Source of the DNA: Amycolatopsis coloradensis
GTDB taxonomy: Bacteria > Actinomycetota > Actinomycetes > Mycobacteriales > Pseudonocardiaceae
Assembly: GCF_001953865.1 (NCBI RefSeq)
Contig: NZ_MQUQ01000003.1
Span: 261,917 to 325,916 of the forward strand
Direction: 5' to 3'
Length of the DNA stretch: 64,000 bases
Shown here piece by piece: positions 43,679 through 51,302 of the stretch (within the stretch, counting starts at the first letter, position 1; each line of letters begins with the position of its first letter). The notes beneath the pieces were generated by a model, which saw nothing but the letters and a program-made list of their open reading frames with translations, did no database searches and was not told the origin of the DNA. The translations under genes and the position numbers were made by a program.

Positions 43679-44487
43679 GCCGGGTCCAGCACGACGCGGA
43701 CCTTGTCACCGTCGCGCACCAGCGTCGGCATGATCTTCACGATCTCGCGTTCGACGGCCTTGGCCGCGGCCGCCGTGTCGAAATCGCCCAGTTCCGCGAG
43801 CGTGATCCAGGTCGGTGGCATGAGCATGCGGCGCCCTTCCTTGGCGTCGGCGATGGCTTCCTCCGGCCGCTGCCAGCCGGAACTGACGGCCTCGGAGGTG
43901 GCACTGTCCGCCTGTTGCCCCTCCGGCAGCACGGCGACGAAGAAGCAAGTGTCGTAGCGGCGCGGTTCCTGGGGCGGGGTCACCCAGTTCGCCCACGGGC
44001 GCAGGAGATCCGCGCGCAGGGTCAGGCCGTTCACTTGGAGGAACGCGGCGAGCGAGAGTTCGCGGGAGACCAGCTTTTCGCGGGCGTCGTGGTACGGCGT
44101 CGTATCGGTGACGACGGTGTCCCCGAGGCTCGCGAGCAACACGCCCGACTCCTCGAAAGTCTCCCGCACGGCCGCGCACACCAGGGCGCGGGCCAGCGAT
44201 TGGTCACATCCGAAGCGTTCCGCCCACCAAGCGGGCTCCGGGCCCGCCCAGCTGACCGAGGCGTCGACATCCCGGGAATCCACGCCACCACCGGGAAAGA
44301 CGGTCATGCCGCCCGCGAACGGCATGCCCTTCACCCGATGTTGCAGGAAGACCTCGACCCCGTGGGAGCCGTCGCGGAGGAGGATCACGGTCGCCGCGTC
44401 CTTGGGCGTCACCGGCTCGCCGTCGGCGTTGGCGCGGGTGCCCACCCCGGCCCCCACCGGGATGTCGAATGTCAGTTCTTCAGCCAC
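43675..44487 (-). CDS. NUDIX hydrolase (NUDT19-like)
   Basis: A 270-residue NUDIX protein with a long insertion between the first Gly cluster (GGMTVFPGGGVDSRD) and the REXXEE part (AAVRETFEESGVLLASL), as in NUDT19-like coenzyme A diphosphatases. The C-terminal half carries WVTPPQEPRRYDTCFFVAVLPEG. GTG 44487 is the start. It begins the three-gene operon with the MBL and mycoredoxin genes, all overlapping by 4 bp. Confidence 0.85.
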   Translation of the reverse strand: MAEELTFDIPVGAGVGTRANADGEPVTPKDAATVILLRDGSHGVEVFLQHRVKGMPFAGGMTVFPGGGVDSRDVDASVSWAGPEPAWWAERFGCDQSLARALVCAAVRETFEESGVLLASLGDTVVTDTTPYHDAREKLVSRELSLAAFLQVNGLTLRADLLRPWANWVTPPQEPRRYDTCFFVAVLPEGQQADSATSEAVSSGWQRPEEAIADAKEGRRMLMPPTWITLAELGDFDTAAAAKAVEREIVKIMPTLVRDGDKVRVVLDPA

Positions 44488-44526
44488 CCACGCAACCTAA
44501 CATCGCGTTTCGCCTTCTGGGGGCAT

Positions 44527-44590
44527 CGCGTTTCGTCCTCTGGTTGCGATAGTTGCGCGTGCAACCACCGCAACCAGAGGACGAAACGCG
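44527..44590. repeat. Long intergenic palindrome, family B copy 3
   Basis: Inverted repeat with 22-bp perfect arms (44527-44548 and 44569-44590) and further partial pairing inside. It lies between two minus-strand genes: 6 bp after the stop of the gene ending at 44597 and about 40 bp before the NUDIX start. It matches family B copy 1 except for a few compensated changes (e.g. CTCTAG versus CTCTGG in both arms). Confidence 0.85.
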
Positions 44591-44596
44591 TAGGGC

Positions 44597-45742
44597 TTAC
44601 GAAGACCAGCTTGAGCCGCTGCTGCGCGAAGCACCGTTCAGCCGGATCTTCGCCGCTTCGGCGCGCTCCCGTTCCGCGAGCTCGGCGTGCAGCTCGCGCA
44701 GGAGCGCGCGGTCACGCTCGCTCAGGCTGGGATCGTCGAGGTCGAGAGCGGGCAGCTCGACGACCTCGTGCATGCTCGGCTTGCCCGAGGCGATCTCGCG
44801 GCCCTTTTCGGGGTCCTCTTTGAGCGCCTGGCGCAGCTGCGCCACCTCCGCCGGGGTCAGGTCCGCCGTGCGCTCGGCGCGGGTCTCCGCCCGCGACTTG
44901 CGCGGCGGCGCCTGCTCCGGGGCAGACGGCGGTGCCGGTGCGGGTGCCTGCTGCACGATCGGCACCACCGGTGCGATCGGCTCGATCGGTTCGTGGCCGC
45001 CGCTGCCGACCGGCCGGAGGCCGTGCCTGCTCGGCTGCTCCTTGACCGGCTCGGGAGCCGGGACCGGAACGGGCGGCGGAGTCACCGGATCGGACCGAAA
45101 GTCACTGGAATGGGTACTCCCGGTGACCCAGACAGGACTCGCGGCCGACGACGCGGCCTGGTGGTACGCGGACCGCGCGACGCCGGGTCCCGCGACCTCG
45201 ACGACCGAGCGGATACCCGCGCGGCGAAGCGCGGTATCCACGCGGAACGCGACCGCGGGCGGGTTGCCCTCCGGCCCGATCTCGACCAGGACGACCCGCT
45301 GCGGCAGCGCGCCGGGCACGCTGCCGGCGGGCGTGTTCCGCCACACCGCGTGCACCGAACGGACGTCCGGCAGCACTTGGAGGGTGCGGTCGAGCGCCTC
45401 GGCGAGGCCGAATTCGGGCTGGTTCTCCCCGGTGAACCGGTGGGTGAGCACCGACTCGTCCTCTTCCACGAGCAGGTCGTTCGCCAGGGTGGCGTCGGAC
45501 CGGCTCATCTCGAGGACGAGCGCGAGTTCACGCTGTTCGGACGAGCTCACCGGGATCTTCCCCGCGATCAGGGTGCCGGTGGTGAGCTCCACCGCTTCAT
45601 CGATGTGCGCACGCGCGATCAGCTCACGCGCTTCGGTCAAAGCACTGTCGTCGATTCGGCCGGCCAAGGCCAGTAACAGGTTGTGCAGGCGCAGGGGCAC
45701 CGAGAACCCGTCCATGGGCGGGCCGTCGTGGACCTCCACCAT
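44597..45742 (-). CDS. Uncharacterised protein with Pro-rich linker
   Basis: A 381-residue soluble protein that I do not recognise. Residues ~1-110 are helical (RLHNLLLALAGRID, LTTGTLIAGKIP). Residues ~110-190 look like an alpha/beta domain (VHAVWRNTPAG, RVVLVEIGPEGNPPAVAF, AGIRSVVEV). A Pro/Ala-rich linker of about 60 residues follows, then a charged helical tail rich in Glu/Arg/Ala. Its neighbour at 45781-46410 shares the alpha/beta-type text (VSVLIHATLR, VLLVTALNGLP), so the two may act together. The ATG start is plausible. No homologue is recalled. Confidence 0.6.
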   Translation of the reverse strand: MVEVHDGPPMDGFSVPLRLHNLLLALAGRIDDSALTEARELIARAHIDEAVELTTGTLIAGKIPVSSSEQRELALVLEMSRSDATLANDLLVEEDESVLTHRFTGENQPEFGLAEALDRTLQVLPDVRSVHAVWRNTPAGSVPGALPQRVVLVEIGPEGNPPAVAFRVDTALRRAGIRSVVEVAGPGVARSAYHQAASSAASPVWVTGSTHSSDFRSDPVTPPPVPVPAPEPVKEQPSRHGLRPVGSGGHEPIEPIAPVVPIVQQAPAPAPPSAPEQAPPRKSRAETRAERTADLTPAEVAQLRQALKEDPEKGREIASGKPSMHEVVELPALDLDDPSLSERDRALLRELHAELAERERAEAAKIRLNGASRSSGSSWSS

Positions 45743-45780
45743 TGCTCTGCTCCCTCCCGGCTCGCCTGGTGGTGCGAGCG

Positions 45781-46410
45781 TTAAGCGGCGACCAGCCGAC
45801 TTCCGGTGTCCACCGCGCCCACACAGACCAGCTCGGAGTTGGCGAGTGCGGCGCGGTGATAGCCGGTGAGGTCGATGCTCGGCGGGAGAACCTCGACGCC
45901 GGGCTCCTCGTCACCCAGCACGCGCAGGACGCGTTGCAGTTCGCCGGTCAGCCTCGGCAGTCCGTTGAGCGCCGTGACCAGGAGGACTCGTTTCGCCCCA
46001 CCCTCGCCGACCACACCGAGGTGTCGCCAGCTTTGCCGCACTTCACCCACATCCGGCCGTCCCCGCAGCGTTGCGTGGATCAATACGGACACTGAGTCGA
46101 CGGAGTTCACCCATTCGGGCGCACTCTGCGTGAATGTGTACCTGGTCTCGGTGACGTCGTCTACCCCCAGGGTGGAACTCACCTGATGCCAGTCGGCCCC
46201 GTGAGGAATGAGCCCGGCGACTAGCAGGCGATACTCGGTTTGGTCCAGGTCGATCCTGTGCTTAAGCAAAGACCTGGGCAGGGTCCGCGCGAGCGTGCCC
46301 ATCGCGCCTTCGCCCAGCCAGTCGCGGAACCGCCACAGGAGCTGGTCCGGCAGCCGTCCGGCCAGCCGGAGCAGCAGCTCGTGCGAGGACTTCTCGATGT
46401 CCGGGTCCAT
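45781..46410 (-). CDS. Uncharacterised 209-residue protein
   Basis: A soluble protein that I do not recognise. The N-terminal ~70 residues are helical and basic (SHELLLRLAGRLPDQLLWRFRDW). Residues ~75-200 alternate strands and helices (TRYTFTQSAPEWVNSVDSV, AKRVLLVTALNGLPRL, SELVCVGAVDTGSRLV). Its ATG shares one base with the RidA stop (TGATG), so translation is coupled to RidA, and the next gene at 45742 follows after 38 bp. The three probably form one operon. A role linked to reactive imines (RidA) is only a guess. Confidence 0.6.
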   Translation of the reverse strand: MDPDIEKSSHELLLRLAGRLPDQLLWRFRDWLGEGAMGTLARTLPRSLLKHRIDLDQTEYRLLVAGLIPHGADWHQVSSTLGVDDVTETRYTFTQSAPEWVNSVDSVSVLIHATLRGRPDVGEVRQSWRHLGVVGEGGAKRVLLVTALNGLPRLTGELQRVLRVLGDEEPGVEVLPPSIDLTGYHRAALANSELVCVGAVDTGSRLVAA

Positions 46411-46865
46411 CACTTCACCTCCACGATCAGTTCGATCTCGACCGGCGCCCCGATCGGCAGCTCGGCGACCCCGACGGCCGAGCGGGCGTGGATGCCCGCC
46501 TCGCCGAAGATCTCGCCGAGCAGCTCGGACGCCCCGTTGATCACCGCGGGCTGACCGGTGAAGCCCTCCGCGGACGCCACGAACCCGACGACCTTGACCA
46601 CGCGCGCGACGTTGTCGATCCCGACGATCGAGTCGACCGCGGCGAGCGCGTTGAGGATCGAAGTCCTGGCGTACTGCTTCGCCTCCTCGGGGCTGACCTC
46701 GGCGCCGACCTTGCCGGTCGCTTCGAGCTCACCCTCGACGAAGGGCAGTTGCCCGGACGTGTAGACGTACGAGCCGGTGCGGACGGCGGGCACGTATGCC
46801 GCCAGCGGGGCGGCGACGCCGGGCAGTTCGATACCGAGCTCGGCGAGCCGATCGCTCCAGGTCAT
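46410..46865 (-). CDS. ridA-like: RidA family protein
   Basis: A 151-residue YjgF/YER057c/UK114-family protein, which in its active members hydrolyses reactive enamine/imine intermediates. It contains AYVPAVRTGSYVYTSGQLPF and a C-terminal HARSAVGVAELPIGAPVEIEL; the catalytic Arg of the Rid motif appears as HARSAVG. It corresponds to Rv3678c. It is longer than RidA proper (about 128) and belongs to a RidA-related subgroup whose activity is less certain. Confidence 0.85.
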   Translation of the reverse strand: MTWSDRLAELGIELPGVAAPLAAYVPAVRTGSYVYTSGQLPFVEGELEATGKVGAEVSPEEAKQYARTSILNALAAVDSIVGIDNVARVVKVVGFVASAEGFTGQPAVINGASELLGEIFGEAGIHARSAVGVAELPIGAPVEIELIVEVK

Positions 46866-46877
46866 GGCTTCAATCCC

Positions 46878-47039
46878 CTAGTTCTTGGCTCGTTTGAGGT
46901 AGGCGACGTGCTGCTCGCCGGTCGGGTTCGGGAGCACGGTGACGAGCTCCCAGCCGTCCTCGCCCCACTGGTCGAGGATCTGCTTGGTGGCGTGGATCAA
47001 CAGGGGGACGGTCGCGTACTCCCACTTGGTGGCGCTCAT
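46878..47039 (-). CDS. Small DUF4177-like protein
   Basis: A 53-residue protein beginning MSATKWEYATVPLL, with the typical small-domain end GEDGWELVTVLPNP and HVAYLKRAK. The pattern (W-E-Y ... DGWELV) is that of DUF4177 proteins. It corresponds in place and size to Rv3678A. It sits 12 bp before the RidA gene and is the first gene of that minus-strand transcript. The longer open frame on this strand continues upstream but is not coding-like. Confidence 0.75.
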   Translation of the reverse strand: MSATKWEYATVPLLIHATKQILDQWGEDGWELVTVLPNPTGEQHVAYLKRAKN

Positions 47040-47169
47040 GTCCGGGAGCGTAGCCAAACCGGCAACCCCGCCCGACACACCTGCGGCGAAACCCTCTCGC
47101 GACCGGTTCGCCGATTTCCCGCCGATGTGGTTCACTTCACACCTACTTGTGAGTAGATAGGACGTTGAC

Positions 47170-48113
47170 ATGCGGACAACGAAGTCCCTCGCCGCCGCCT
47201 GCCTGGCCGCGGTCCTGGTCCTGACAGGTACCTCCCCGGCGAGCGCGGACGAAAAGCTTCCCGTTCCGTGGACACTCGCGGCGGCCCTGCCCGCGCAGGC
47301 GGCGAATCCCGCGGCCCGCCCCCGGGCTCGAACGACTTCGGCTGCCGCCCGAGCGCGTCCCATCCGAATCCGGTCGTGCTCGCCCACGGCCTCGGCGCCA
47401 ACCAGACGGTGAACTGGCAGACGTTCGGCCCGCTGCTCAAGAACAACGGGTACTGCGTCTTCTCCCTGACGTACGGCCTACCCGGGAAACCGCTGCCGGT
47501 CTACCAACCCGGCGGACTGCTGCCGATGGAACAGAGCGCGAAGGAACTGTCGGCGTTCGTCGACAAGGTGCTCGGCGCGACCGGAGCGTCCAAGGTGGAC
47601 ATCCTCGGGCACTCCGAGGGAACGCTGATGCCTTCTCATTACGTGAAGTTCCTCGGCGGGGCGTCCAAAGTGGACAAATACGTCAGCCTGACCCCGCTGT
47701 GGGACGGCACGACGCTGGTGGGCGCCTCGCATCTGTACGCGCTCGCCGTCGCACTGGGCCTCAGCCCGGGCTTCAACGGCATCCTCGACCCGGTGTGCGG
47801 ATCGTGCCGCCAGTTCCTGCGCGGCTCGGAGTTCCTCACGAACCTGCGCGCGGGCAACGGCGTCTTCCAGCCGGGTGTGACGTACACGAACATCCTGACC
47901 CGCTACGACGAAGCCGTCATCCCGTACACGAGCGGGCTGGGGAAGGGAAAGAACGTGAAGAACATCGTTCTTCAGGACGGCTGCCTGCTGGACCTGGCCG
48001 AGCACGCCGGGGTCGCCGCCGACCGCAACGCCGCGGGGCACGTCCTCAACGCCCTCGACCCGGCGCACGCGAAGCCGGTCCCGTGCGTGCCCGCGACCCC
48101 CATCGGGAGCTGA
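47170..48113 (+). pseudogene. Secreted lipase/esterase gene with an apparent frameshift
   Basis: The first frame gives a signal peptide and mature start (MRTTKSLAAACLAAVLVL, TSPASADEKLPVPWTL) and derails after AANPAA. The second frame, one base off, resumes at GSNDFGCRPSASHPNPVVLA and continues through a full lipase body: oxyanion HGLGANQT, nucleophile GHSEGTLMPSH, then to the stop at 48113. The switch point falls on a run of five C (47319-47323); one more C would restore a single frame of about 315 residues. It could be a recent mutation or a sequencing error. If intact, the product would be an extracellular triacylglycerol lipase/esterase of the actinobacterial LipA-like type. Confidence 0.8.
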
Positions 48114-48167
48114 TGGCGATCACGCGTGATCGCCGTCTGAATCACACCGGACAGTTACGGTGGGCCG

Positions 48168-48416
48168 GTGGAGACCTGGCGCATCGTCGCGACCGTCCTG
48201 CTCGCCGTGGCCGGGCTGCCGCTGGTGCTGGTCGTGATGGCGAAGGCACGGGACCGCACGGACAGCTCGGGGACGGTCGCCGTCACCGGCGCGGTGGCCT
48301 TCGCGGCGCTCCTGCTGCTCGGTGTGGTGATGCTCACGGTCCTGCCCGGGGCTTTGACCTGGACTCTTCTGGGATTGGTCGTGGCCGCGCTCGGCGTCAT
48401 GATGCTGGCGAGCTGA
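48168..48416 (+). CDS. Small hydrophobic membrane protein
   Basis: An 82-residue protein made almost wholly of two or three membrane helices (IVATVLLAVAGLPLVLVVMA; VTGAVAFAALLLLGVVML; LTWTLLGLVVAALGVMML) with one basic loop (KARDRTDSSG). GTG 48168 fits the coding pattern. It lies 22 bp before the ArsA-like gene pair and may be co-transcribed. Function unknown. Confidence 0.6.
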   Translation: METWRIVATVLLAVAGLPLVLVVMAKARDRTDSSGTVAVTGAVAFAALLLLGVVMLTVLPGALTWTLLGLVVAALGVMMLAS

Positions 48417-48438
48417 GGGCTCAATTAGGGTGGGACCG

Positions 48439-49443
48439 GTGAGCACTCCCCTTGCCGGCTGGACCGACGAACTCGCGAGAGCACGGCTGCATTTCGTCAC
48501 CGGCAAGGGCGGGACGGGCAAGACCACGCTCGCCGCCTCGCTGGGCCTCGCGCTCGCCAAGGGCGGGCGCCGCGTGCTGCTGATCGAGGTCGAAGGCCGC
48601 CAGGGCATCGCCCAGCTCTTCGACACCGAGCCGCTGCCGTACGCCGAGCAGCGCATCGCGGCCGTTCCCGGCGGCGGTGAGCTGCGCGCGCTGCACATCG
48701 ACGTCGAAGCCGCGCTCCTCGAATACTTCGAGATGTTCTACAACCTCGGTTTCGCCGGGCGGACGCTGCGGCGGATGGGCGCGATCGAGTTCGCGACCAC
48801 GCTCGCGCCGGGACTGCGCGATGTCCTGCTCACCGGGAAGATCAAGGAATGCGTCGGCCGGACCGAATCCGACGGCCGCCACACCTATGACGCCGTCGTC
48901 GTCGACTCGCCGCCCACCGGCCGGGTCGTGAAGTTCCTCGACGTCACCAAGGCACTCACCGACCTCGCCAAGACCGGCCCGATCCGCGGCCAGGCCGACG
49001 GCGTCGTCCGGCTGCTGCATTCCGGCGAGACCGCCATCCACCTGGTGACGCTGCTCGAAGAGATGCCGGTGCGGGAAACCGTCGAAGCGGTCGCCGAACT
49101 CGACGGCGCGGATCTGCGCCCCGGCGCCGTGCTGGTCAACCGGGTCCGGCCACCGCGGCTGCCCGCGCGCTCGGTGACCGCCGCCGCCGACGGCCGTGTC
49201 GACGCCTCGCGCGTCCGCGCCGGGCTCGCGTCGGCCGGGCTGAACCTGCCCGAGGGCACCCTCGACGCGCTGGTCGAAGAGACCGTCGAGCACGCCGTCC
49301 GGGTCGCCGCCGAGCAACGCGCCCGCGAGCAGCTGGCCGAAGCGGACCTGCCTGGACTGGAGCTGCCGGACCTGACCGACGGTGTCGACGTCGCGGCGCT
49401 CTACGACCTCGCCGAAGCGCTGACCGAGCAGGGGGTGCGCTGA
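48439..49443 (+). CDS. ArsA/GET3-like ATPase, first of a pair
   Basis: A 334-residue P-loop ATPase of the anion-transporter/ArsA family with the deviant Walker [21 protein letters not shown] (residues ~21-40), [12 protein letters not shown] and [17 protein letters not shown]. It is close to Rv3679 of M. tuberculosis, whose structure with Rv3680 resembles Get3-like tail-anchored-protein or metabolite-sensing ATPases. A GTG at 48439 is used (another GTG lies three codons earlier). It ends in a TGATG overlap with the second ATPase, so the two are made together and probably form a heteromer. Confidence 0.88.
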   Translation: MSTPLAGWTDELARARLHFVTGKGGTGKTTLAASLGLALAKGGRRVLLIEVEGRQGIAQLFDTEPLPYAEQRIAAVPGGGELRALHIDVEAALLEYFEMFYNLGFAGRTLRRMGAIEFATTLAPGLRDVLLTGKIKECVGRTESDGRHTYDAVVVDSPPTGRVVKFLDVTKALTDLAKTGPIRGQADGVVRLLHSGETAIHLVTLLEEMPVRETVEAVAELDGADLRPGAVLVNRVRPPRLPARSVTAAADGRVDASRVRAGLASAGLNLPEGTLDALVEETVEHAVRVAAEQRAREQLAEADLPGLELPDLTDGVDVAALYDLAEALTEQGVR

Positions 49444-50573
49444 TGTCGGACATCCTGGAGATCGACAAGCTGATCGACGATCCGGAGAGCCGGGTCATCG
49501 TCTGCTGCGGGTCCGGCGGGGTCGGCAAGACGACCACCGCGGCGGCGCTGGCGTTGCGCGCGGCCGAACGCGGACGGCAGACGGTGGTGCTCACCATCGA
49601 CCCGGCGCGGCGGCTGGCGCAGGCGCTCGGCCTGCGCGAGCTGGGCAATCACCCGAAACAGGTGCGGGTCGAAGGCTTCGAGCCCAAGGGCGAACTCTGG
49701 GCGATGATGCTCGACATGCGCCGCACGTTCGACGACATGGTGCGGGTGCACGCCGGCCCGGAACGCGCCGAACAGCTGTTGCAGAACCCCTTCTACCAGA
49801 CCATTTCCACGTCGTTCTCCGGTACGCAGGAGTACATGGCGATGGAGAAGCTCGGGCAGCTCGCCGCCACCGACGAGTGGGACCTGATCATCGTCGACAC
49901 GCCGCCGAGCCGGTCGGCGCTGGACTTCCTCGACGCGCCGACGCGGCTCTCCAGCGCGCTCGACGGCCGGATGATCCGGCTGCTCACCGGGCCCGCGAAG
50001 GCGAGCGGATGGGGCCTGCGCAAGGTCGTCAACGCCGGGTTCTCGATGTTCGCGAAGGCTGTCTCGACGATCATCGGCGGCCAGCTGCTGACCGACGCTT
50101 CGGCGTTCATGCAGGCCTTCGACAGCATGTTCGGCGGTTTCCGCGAACGCGCGCGCAAGACTTCCGAGCTGCTGCGGTCCGGCGGCACCTCTTTTCTCGT
50201 GGTGGCCGCGCCGGAGCCGGACGCGCTGCGCGAGGCATCCTACTTCGTGGAGCGGCTTTCGGCGGAGAGCATGCCGCTGGCCGGGCTGGTCGCGAACCGG
50301 ACGCATCCGGTGCTCGCGGCGTTGACCGGCGCGGAGGCCGTCGCGGCCGCCGAGCAGCTGGCGAAGGGCGAGACCAGCGCACCGCTGGCCGAAGCCGTCC
50401 TCCGCCTGCACGCGGACCGGGTCGCGCTGGCCGAACGAGAGACGCGGCTGCTCGCCAGGTTCACGCGGGCTCATCCCGAGGTCCCGCTGGTGCGGGTGCC
50501 CGCGCTCCCCAGTGACGTGCACGATCTCGGAGGCCTGCGCGACATCGGAACCAGGTTGGCCACCCAGTCCTGA
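49443..50573 (+). CDS. ArsA/GET3-like ATPase, second of a pair
   Basis: A 376-residue partner of the preceding ATPase, equivalent to Rv3680. The P-loop is [20 protein letters not shown] (~20-39), with [15 protein letters not shown] as the switch region and [19 protein letters not shown] as the Walker B part. Rv3679/Rv3680 mutants in mycobacteria are reported to be affected in glycerol or methylglyoxal stress, which is my recollection and not shown here. No arsenic genes are nearby, so an arsenite pump role is unlikely. Confidence 0.88.
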   Translation: MSDILEIDKLIDDPESRVIVCCGSGGVGKTTTAAALALRAAERGRQTVVLTIDPARRLAQALGLRELGNHPKQVRVEGFEPKGELWAMMLDMRRTFDDMVRVHAGPERAEQLLQNPFYQTISTSFSGTQEYMAMEKLGQLAATDEWDLIIVDTPPSRSALDFLDAPTRLSSALDGRMIRLLTGPAKASGWGLRKVVNAGFSMFAKAVSTIIGGQLLTDASAFMQAFDSMFGGFRERARKTSELLRSGGTSFLVVAAPEPDALREASYFVERLSAESMPLAGLVANRTHPVLAALTGAEAVAAAEQLAKGETSAPLAEAVLRLHADRVALAERETRLLARFTRAHPEVPLVRVPALPSDVHDLGGLRDIGTRLATQS

Positions 50574-50575
50574 AA

Positions 50576-50629
50576 GTCCGTGAAGGACTCCTTCCCTACC
50601 TTGGACTCAGGGAAGGGGTCCTCCACGGA
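50576..50629. terminator. Hairpin between convergent ATPase and whiB genes
   Basis: Inverted repeat with arms of about 22 bp and a few mismatches (GTCCGTGAAGGAC.. and ..AGGGAAGGGGTCC) starting 3 bp after the stop of the second ATPase gene and ending 7 bp before the whiB stop. It resembles the GAAGGACxCCTTC palindromes of family A. Confidence 0.7.
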
Positions 50630-50636
50630 TTCCTGA

Positions 50637-50954
50637 TCACGAGACTCGGACGCGTACGTCTTCTTCTTCGTCGATCCCGGTGAAACTGCGCTTCGCCGCT
50701 TCAAGCAGGTCTGCCCAGCTGGTCACGTCCGGCCGCCGCCTCAGCAGCGCCCGCCGTTCCCGTTCGGTCATACCTCCCCAGATGCCGAAGTTGATCCGGC
50801 CATCGAGCGCTTCGGCGAGACATTCCGTCCTGACCGGGCAGCCAAGACAGACCGCCTTGGCCCGATTCTGCTCGGCCCCCCGGACGAACAAACCGTCCGG
50901 ATCGGTGTCGCGGCACGACGCGTTGACCCGCCAGCTCGACTGGTTGGTTTCCAT
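50637..50954 (-). CDS. whiB4: WhiB-family iron-sulfur regulator (WhiB4-like)
   Basis: A 105-residue WhiB protein. Four Cys for the [4Fe-4S] cluster are present (ASCRDTDPDGLF, then AVCLGCPVRTECLA), followed by the turn FGIWGGMTERERRALLRRRP and a C-terminal extension. In M. tuberculosis WhiB4 (Rv3681c) is a redox-sensitive DNA-binding regulator, and the neighbours here are the same as there (Rv3680 and PonA2 homologues). It diverges from the penicillin-binding protein gene. Confidence 0.92.
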   Translation of the reverse strand: METNQSSWRVNASCRDTDPDGLFVRGAEQNRAKAVCLGCPVRTECLAEALDGRINFGIWGGMTERERRALLRRRPDVTSWADLLEAAKRSFTGIDEEEDVRVRVS

Positions 50955-51302
50955 ACCCCCAGCTCCCTACCCTGGTGTTCGACACACCACGGGGGGACGA
51001 AAAGCCTGCGCTCCTGCCCCCATGAGCGTGTCTCCCTTGTGCTCACGTCGGTTCGGCCGGCACCTCCCCGGTGCCGGTGCCTCCGTTCGGTCGAATGCGA
51101 CTGCCGCTCGCACTCACCCGTCTGTCGGCTTTTTCATACGTGAGACGTTGACGGACTGTAGGGGCCCTCGGTTCCCCCCGCCAAGCCCTAGAATGCCTCC
51201 CATTACCATCCGTCACCGAATGGGGTCGATTTCGTGATCGATCCGCACTGTCAGCCAGGTGACGTCACGGTGGGCTAACGGGTTCCGCGTACCCTGGTCC
51301 GC
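50955..51302. promoter_or_regulatory. Divergent gap between whiB4 and the PBP gene
   Basis: A 348-bp stretch without a supportable gene. It must hold both divergent promoters. The only clear element is the perfect 10-bp palindrome GTGACGTCAC (51259-51268), about 35 bp upstream of the PBP start, which could be a regulator site. It does not match the TGTGA-N6-TCACA spacing known for CRP. No clear -10/-35 pair was seen. Confidence 0.4.

Noticed and set aside
48439..50573. Arsenite efflux ATPase genes
   Set aside because: Although of the ArsA family, no arsB, arsR or arsC is nearby and the pair matches the Rv3679/Rv3680 position and coupling.
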